Origin: Parus major | Taxonomy: Eukaryota > Chordata > Aves > Passeriformes > Paridae | Length of the DNA stretch: 64,000 nucleotides | Reading direction: 5' to 3' | Assembly: GCF_001522545.3 (NCBI RefSeq) | Contig: NC_031770.1 | Coordinates: 16,904,751 to 16,968,750, forward strand | Part shown: piece after piece, positions 25,701-64,000 of the stretch | Layout: every line of letters begins with the position of its first letter | Numbering within the stretch: position 1 is the first letter of the stretch | The notes under the pieces: model-generated | The model's database searches: none | What the model was told of the DNA's origin: nothing | The model's input: the letters and a program-made list of their open reading frames with translations, nothing else | Made by a program: the position numbers and the translations under genes

Positions 25701-28700
25701 TCTTCAGTCTCAACTGAATTCTTTTGCTTCTGTATTTCTGACATAAATTTCCCCTCTTTTACTTTGAACCCATTACTCCTTGTGCTATCAATACAGTTCC
25801 TAATGAGCTGAAAATGCTAAACCCCACACTTGCTTTTGCAAGCCTCCAACTCCTTCACTAGAGATAGGATAGTCCAGGCTATTAATGTGGGATAAACTCC
25901 TCAATCCACAGAAATAAGGGAGGATTAGTGATACAGGCCTAATATTATGACTTATTGCCTACACTGCACATCTAAAATTAAGGAAACAATCCTGGATTTT
26001 AGGATATTCAGAATATTTATGCTATGTAGGACATACATAAAATGAGAGCTGTCAATACAAAAGAGTAATCAAAGCTTACTGCCTAACGTGTAGAAGTAGA
26101 AATAACACCACTTTTAAAACTCCCTCTGACCAGTTTTAGAAGGGAAAGCAAGTGGCTATGCTAAAAACTAACTTAAGTACACAAAATGAAGCAGCAAAGT
26201 GGTAACCAGCACAAGAAATTTTGACAGCTTCAAAGAAAACGTGTTGTCTGTGGTGTCTCAGCCTTGCCTGAATGAAACATCAAATCCTAAGCTTGCCAGC
26301 AGACCCCAAACCAAATATTGGTCACTATAGGTACATAGGGAGGGGCAAACAAAACCAGGCAAAACCATGCCCTATGTGTGTGTATTTAGGCAACATTCAT
26401 TTATTAAGCATAAAGTTCTACTGTCTCATGTTTCTCCAGCTTAGAAACACTTGGAAGGCTTTGCTGGCAGTTCTGTAGAAAATAAGGGTGATATTTTTCC
26501 ATATTTAAATATCACAGCTATTTTGCCCAAGAACAATCAGGTTATCAGATCAGAAATCTTCAACTTTGTTTTAATGAGAACTGTGAAACTTCTTGTTTAA
26601 TTCTACCAGGAACTCAACCCATCCCTGCAAACAGCCCTGGCAGGTTCAGGCAAACAAGAATTACAGCCAGCTTTCCATACCTGTACATGTGACATTTGGG
26701 CTTTTGGGTTCCCTCAGTATAGTGACTGGAGATAATTAGTGACAAATCCACATCCAGTCTCCATCAGCTAAACACCAGGGAAGGGTCAATTCTCCACACA
26801 CCAGATGATATCAGATAAAAAGAACATGGTTTAAACTGACAGTCCCAGTGTTGCTACATGGAAAGCCCCACTGGTAGCTAAACTATCTGCAAGGCTGGCA
26901 GCCCAGTGTACAAGGAGCAGTAACACTGACAGCAGTCCTAGGGAGAAAAGGCTGCAAACCTTCCCAAATCCAAACCTGCAGGGTGAGGGGCCAAAACCAG
27001 CACAGATGAGTGGAAGGCACAAGTCAGTAAATGAAGGAGGGTGCCACCACAGCCCAATGGTTTTACAACCATCAGCCATGCCAACCTAAGCACTTTTATG
27101 CTGATACCACTATCAAGAACAACATGAAAACATTATTAACTCTGTTTTCAGTGCTATTTCATAATCCAAATTATTCTGCTATTATTTCCTATGAATTTGG
27201 GAAAGACCCATAAATGGAGATTCCTGGGCACCAAAGAAAGCCAAGAAAGCAAGTGAAGGCCAAAAGTTTCATGTCCTTTCCACTGCTTGGTTTCTTGTCA
27301 TTTTAATGACAAGAAGTTAGGTCAGTTTGATTAATGAAGGCTATTAGCAGCTCAAGAACACACCCTGGAACATCTCACCATGACATATTATTCATCTTTG
27401 TACTACACTTAAAGCTAAACTAGTAACACTGCTAAGAAGAAAGCCCACAATCCCTTGAGCACTTACCTATAAATATTCCATGTGGCCACTGGCAGGTTAA
27501 GGAGGAAGATGAACCAGTGCAATGAAATAAGCATTAATACCGTGACAACTGCATGGCCAATCACCTCAGGCACCACCCACTGCAAAAGAGGGAAAGAGGA
27601 AAGAATTACATGCACAAATGTAAATTCCTTTATGGAAAATACATCTATTTGGGATTATAATCTGATTATAACCACGTAAAATCTGAAAAACTGACATCAC
27701 AGGCATGTGGTTCCATCACAATGTGGACAAAATACGCATTATATATTATGAATACCTTCAGGCAGATTCTGCACAAGTAAGCATTGAGATATTGCAACAG
27801 GGGTGCTTTTTCCAAACATTTCTAGAGAGCAGCACAGTCTGAACACAACTATACTACACAAGCATTCACGAAAGAGAACTGAGAAAGTATACAGAGCTCA
27901 TCTGAAATCACTGCAGAGAACAGTGGGTTTAGGAATTCAGATAATTAAAACCTGCACGAACAGCCCCAGGCTTGGAACAGATAAGAAAGCTGATCAATTA
28001 AAAAACTGGTATCGTTAAACTGGGTCAGCCCCCGGCAATTACACGTTCTTGGCTTGACAGGATCCTGTACCATTCTCTCTCACATTAAGAAAAAATACAT
28101 TTAAATCAAAATGAACACACACATGGAAAGGCCACATTGATTTAATGCTAAGTTTCAAGCAGATTCATTTAAAATGGTACTTTTGTGATAGAATTTGCTG
28201 AAAGATGGACATCCAAAAAAAGACAAGCAGGCTGAAATAAGGGATACATGCCAATCAAGGCTTCTCAGATACCCACCACACCCCAGTTATCTGCAATGCT
28301 CAGATGAAGGATGTGGTTTTCTAAAACCACAGCAAATGCAAAGAAGAACAATTTACTTTATTTAGCTTGGAGCAGCACGATCTAGCATTGATGTAGTCAC
28401 ATTCCAGATCTGATAGTGTGATTATCTGAAGTCTGGGATAAGGAAACACTGTATGGTAATTCAGAATACACAAAGCTTTAATTTTAGTCAATAAACTGGG
28501 GAGAACCCTCTGCTCTCGGCCTTCACTGCCTAGCTCTACGTTGCTCTATCAAAGGCATATTTCAATTAGTTACAACTCACTCCTATTTTAGATAGAAGGC
28601 ATGGCTATATTTTATCATCAGGCCAAGTGATTTTATTATAAATTCCCAAGGGCAACTGTTGCACAAGTGCTAAAGTCCAGTTCAGCCCTTAAAATAGACA

Positions 28701-29761
28701 AGGGAGGCAAACTCAGTACTTTGAGTATCAAAATGGTTACTACAACCCTTGAAACCAAAACTTAATTGGCAGGAAAAATTAATGCACTTTCAAACTCCAC
28801 AAAATTGTGCAGTTTTAAGCAGCAAATCGACTTTTTTTTTTCTTTTTCTCCAACATTTAAAACAACATTGAATTAATTAATACTTTTCTATGAAATAATA
28901 GAGTAACATCATTCCTGAATGAACTTTCATACTGAAATATGAATATTCCAGACAGAAAAGTCCTCTCAAAAAAGGCTTAGGATGCACGTGTGAACCTCGC
29001 CATTCTGTCTTCTGTAGAGCTCATGGTTCTTTTCTCCAAGGAAATGAACACTATGAGATCTTTCTCCTATTCCTAAAAGATGGGTAAGGGCTGATCACTT
29101 TTCATCAAACAACTTATCCTTCTAGGACGAATTTTTTTCGAGTGCTTTTGCTAGAAGAACTGGGTAGACCCTGAAAAATCCCATCAGGATTGAAAGAATG
29201 TGAAAGCCAGCTCTCTTTTACTTAGAAAAGTAAGGAAAAGAAGTCAAAGCTGCGCCTTTACACTGCAACAACGCCAGCCAGCAAACACTGCGGACCAGCC
29301 TCTAACAAAAGAACGTGGAAATCCTGATTGCCGCGGAACTCGGAGCGCCACAGCTACGAGCACACACCTAACACAGAGCACGGCTTCCTCGCAATGCGAA
29401 CACTGCTGGCCGCACTCTTTAGGCCCGAGTATCTCCCGAGCACCCCTGGCTCCTTGTGCCGCGCCCGTGTCTCCTCAGCCGCGGCCGCGCCGCCCCTGGA
29501 GCCGCAGCCCCGCGGAGCGAGCGCGCTCCGNNNNNNNNNNNNNNNNNNNNNNNNNNNNNNNNNNNNNNNNNNNNNNNNNNNNNNNNNNNNNNNNNNNNNN
29601 NNNNNNNNNNNNNNNNNNNNNNNNNNNNNNNNNNNNNNNNNNNNNNNNNNNNNNNNNNNCGCCGCGCCCCCCACGCCGGAGGAGCAGGATACGAAGTAGA
29701 CGGAGAGGAAGATGAGGGCGCAGCAGTCGATCAGCGAGAAGATGAAGACCACCGACTCCAT
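22723..29761 (-). CDS. CNIH4: CNIH4, complete (five coding exons, 139 aa)
   Basis: Cornichon-family membrane protein of the early secretory pathway, a cargo receptor that helps COPII-dependent ER export of GPCRs and growth-factor precursors (family knowledge). Exons in coding order are 29761-29693, 28425-28357, 27579-27467, 23479-23339 and 22750-22723. They sum to 420 nt, exactly 139 codons plus TGA, the length recalled for human CNIH4, with matching sequence throughout. Membrane segments are about residues 5-26 ([20 protein letters not shown]), about 51-75 ([20 protein letters not shown] region) and about 116-135 near the C-terminus ([14 protein letters not shown] plus MILALIND). The start ATG at 29761 has G at -3 and G at +4. 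The gene is head-to-head with NVL and tail-to-tail with WDR26. The weakest element is the exon 1 donor, gtatcc. Confidence 0.97.
23339..23479 (-). CDS. CNIH4: CNIH4 exon 4
   Basis: Minus-strand acceptor ctttcag, donor gttagt. It encodes [19 protein letters not shown] then [20 protein letters not shown] and CFFMYLY, matching recalled human CNIH4. Confidence 0.97.
23480..27466 (-). other. CNIH4: CNIH4 intron 3, nothing recognised
   Basis: 4-kb AT-rich intron with A/T homopolymer clusters (for example 25190-25212). No exon, transposon end or RNA gene was recognised. Confidence 0.6.
27467..27579 (-). CDS. CNIH4: CNIH4 exon 3
   Basis: Minus-strand acceptor ttttgcag, donor gtaagt. It encodes [18 protein letters not shown] then [19 protein letters not shown], the second hydrophobic segment and the cytosolic turn after it. 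Confidence 0.97.
28357..28425 (-). CDS. CNIH4: CNIH4 exon 2
   Basis: Minus-strand acceptor cttcag, donor gtaaat. 23 codons: [18 protein letters not shown] then SKLNK. This loop between the first two membrane segments is characteristic of cornichons. It is too short to appear as a long open frame. Confidence 0.96.
28426..29692 (-). other. CNIH4: CNIH4 intron 1 with assembly gap
   Basis: 1.27-kb intron. Its exon-1-proximal part (about 29430-29692) is CpG-rich and contains the N run 29531-29659. The rest is AT-rich with nothing recognised. Confidence 0.7.
29531..29659. other. assembly gap (129 N)
   Basis: Unresolved bases in CNIH4 intron 1 inside the CpG island. The flanks are very GC-rich, which suggests a sequencing dropout. 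Open frames that read through it are artefacts. Confidence 0.99.
29693..29761 (-). CDS. CNIH4: CNIH4 exon 1 (start codon)
   Basis: ATG at 29761-29759. It encodes [20 protein letters not shown] then VYF. It ends before a weak donor, gtatcc. The next conserved residues (IITLSDLE) begin exon 2 in phase, which fixes this junction. Confidence 0.95.
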
Positions 29762-29808
29762 CCCGCCGCCGCGCCCGCCGCGCTCGGGCCCTCCCGGCCG
29801 CCGTAGGC

Positions 29809-29830
29809 ACCGCCCCGCCCGGGCGGGCCC
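29809..29830. promoter_or_regulatory. overlapping GC boxes (Sp/KLF-type)
   Basis: ccgccccgcc and gggcggg overlap in opposite orientation. The 14-bp core at 29814-29827 is a perfect palindrome, so a Sp1-type site is readable on each strand. Confidence 0.6.
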
Positions 29831-29840
29831 GCGCTGCGCG

Positions 29841-29860
29841 GCACGCTGGGAAATGGAGTT
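29841..29860 (-). promoter_or_regulatory. ZNF143/Staf-like motif
   Basis: gcacgctgggaaatggagtt matches the reverse complement of the ZNF143 consensus (ACTACAATTCCCAGCATGC type, recalled) at about 17 of 20 positions, including the invariant CTGGGAA core. Confidence 0.6.
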
Positions 29861-29883
29861 CCCTCTCTGGCGGGGTGGCGGCC

Positions 29884-62008
<32,125 letters not shown>

Positions 62009-64000
62009 GTAAGAAAGCTTTAAAAATAAAATCTTAACTGAACAGTGACAATATAAATGGAATATAAAGTATTTAAAGTAGTTGAATACAAGCATAAGGC
62101 TGTGAAAGCTGTAGATCATTCACTGATTGACTTCTGACCCAAACAAAAATTAAGTCACATAAAGGGAGGTAGAGGAGAGTACAGGAAAAATGGTTATGCT
62201 AGAAGTCAGCCTAATTCTTATTTTTAAAGAATTGAAGGTTGCAACCTTACAAAAAAATTTCTGTTGAACAGTTATGTAAACTGATTCTTTTCTAGACTAA
62301 ATACCCCTTTGCCAATTTTCTCTGTCACTACCAAAGACTAATTACGCTGACGTATTTGGAGGAGGGTTATAAACTGCACATTCCCTGATTTCCTACCTTT
62401 GGCACCCAGCTGTGTTGTGTAACTGAGCCACGTACATCCAGCACTGATGGAGTGGGAAAATCTCAGTGCCACTTTTGATCTTTGGTGCTTAACTCATCAG
62501 TGCCTCTTGGCCAGGATTTTAACAGGGAGTTATAAATTGATTCAAGTGCAATCTCTGTCCTTTCATTATCTGTCTGAGCTACTGATTTAAGTTATATTTT
62601 CCTGGGGATCTTTAAATTATGGATTAAAACTTTTATATAAAATGCCTGTCTGTTTAGATTTTTTCCCAGTAATTTTGTTTATTTTACCCTTAAGTCAAAA
62701 TGCAAAGCTAAGATGGGATTGTGACTTTTCAGATTATGTCCTTGGAAAATATTGTAGGCTTTCATTATGCCCCTGATTTCTTAGAGCAACACTGGTATTT
62801 TAATGGCTTTGAATGATTCTTTTTGATCTAGTACCTATCCAGTCTCGTCTGGTTTTTAGGAACAGTAGGTTACCAGAGCACAGTGTTTGTATTCCCTGTT
62901 CTGTTCAACTAGAGGAGGACAAAACCCTGAGCTATAAAAACCTTCCCTGTTGTATGACTTGGTTACCCATTTTGCTTGCTGTAGCTGGATAAAATTCTTG
63001 ATTTGACGCAGAAATATCTGAGTGTATCCTTACCATTTTTATAATTGTTCAGAATACAGCAGGCTTTATTCAAAGCTGTTCATCCCTTGAATTCAGCCTT
63101 CACAGTTAGGATTGCAGCCTAAGCACTGACTATATGAATGTGTAGGCAGCCAGCAAGTCCATAATCCATGTACAGCTTGATTTGCATGTTTATAGCAGCT
63201 GCTTGCTTGGGCTGTCCTTGGGTTTCCCAGATGTCAGCCCTGATTGGTATGAAATACCTGACTGGTACTGGTATACCTTTTCAGTATGAAAACATGTGAA
63301 GTGGTTTCTGATTTGAGACCCTGTTCATTTTTATCTTCAAGATAAGACTGGGGATTTTCTTCCTTCAGTGTTCAGCAGGACACGCTCAGCTGCCTCCCCT
63401 CCCACGCTCTGCTGGGCTGTGGATGGGTGCTGAGTGTCCTCCTCAGTCAGTCCTTTGGAATCAGGGCTGCTCCTTTCTGTTCTGGAGAAACTGTTGCAAC
63501 TTGTTGTAATTCCTGATATCTTCCCTCTGGTATAAATTCAGGGGTGGGGTTTTTAACACTCAGCAGTGGTTTGCTTGAAGGTAGTTACAGAAAGTGAAAT
63601 GGAAAGGTATCCTTTTTGTGATATTTCTTAGGAGAATTCAGAAATTCTACTGCCAGCCTGAACAGGCCTAGGCAAGCTGATCATGTTAGTCACTGTAGTC
63701 TGAGAATTGCCAGAGACATAAGTTTGAAGGGGAAATTCCTAACAATTGGGCAGATTTCCACTTTTATGAAGTGTTCCTGGATTTCCTCATCATTGGCCAG
63801 CACTGACTGCCCAGAAAGGTTCACTGCCATTTGCAAACTTGGGAGTTTCACTTCTGCCTCCCCTCTCCAAACCACTGAAGATGGTGCATAAAAGTGGTTT
63901 CTGCACCAGTGCCAGAGTGGGGCCCACCCTACTGCAGCCGTTCTGCAGTTTCTCAGTCAAGTTCCTCAGAAACTCTGGAACACCATGTGCTCCTGGTGAC
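62009..64000 (+). other. NVL: NVL intron 21 (runs off the window)
   Basis: No match to the expected C-terminal peptide (human ELKVSHKHFEEAFKKV region) appears, so the terminal exon or exons lie downstream. No repeat or RNA gene was recognised. Confidence 0.7.

Larger units (their letters stand above)
29762..29883. promoter_or_regulatory. bidirectional CNIH4/NVL promoter
   Basis: Only 122 bp separate the two divergent start codons. No TATA box is seen. The spacer contains overlapping GC boxes at 29809-29830 and a ZNF143/Staf-like site at 29841-29860, typical of housekeeping head-to-head pairs. Both 5' UTRs must be very short or lie in this spacer. Confidence 0.8.

Noticed and set aside
29200..29715. 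171-codon frame and others crossing the N run
   Set aside because: They owe their length to unknown bases; they are shadows of the CpG island and CNIH4 exon 1.

Overview
The window is vertebrate nuclear DNA with split genes, almost certainly from a bird. The CR1-type LINE tails, the compact introns and the WDR26 - CNIH4 - NVL gene order (as on human 1q42, recalled knowledge) all point that way. A songbird is possible, but the sequence alone does not prove it. All gene models were built by hand from splice sites, reading phase and recalled human orthologue sequences.

Layout: (1) 1-13607, plus strand: the 3' two thirds of the WDR26 locus, with eight coding exons that give the last 321 residues of this WD40 subunit of the CTLH/GID ubiquitin ligase. 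A long 3' UTR probably runs to about 18530. (2) 18531-22539: intergenic DNA between two convergent genes, with nothing recognisable. (3) 22723-29761, minus strand: complete CNIH4, five coding exons, 139 residues, an ER export cargo receptor of the cornichon family. (4) 29762-29883: a 122-bp GC-rich bidirectional promoter shared by CNIH4 and NVL. It carries GC boxes and a strong match to the ZNF143/Staf motif. A 129-base run of N lies beside it inside CNIH4 intron 1. (5) 29884-62008, plus strand: NVL, 21 coding exons giving 818 complete codons of a nucleolar double-AAA ATPase. The last exon or exons lie beyond the window.

The rest is intronic: microsatellites, two or three CR1 fragments, AT-rich palindromes and one perfect 21-bp hairpin. 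No tRNA, rRNA, CRISPR array, operon or nested coding gene was found. The genes are housekeeping in type: ubiquitin ligase scaffold, secretory cargo receptor and 60S ribosome assembly ATPase. They share a neighbourhood and, for CNIH4/NVL, a promoter, but no common pathway.

I found no previously undescribed biological system. The points most worth a second look are a sharply bounded run of 44 consecutive codons ending in G or C inside one WDR26 exon, the perfect hairpin in NVL intron 19, the palindrome cluster in NVL intron 18, and the ZNF143-like site in the bidirectional promoter.
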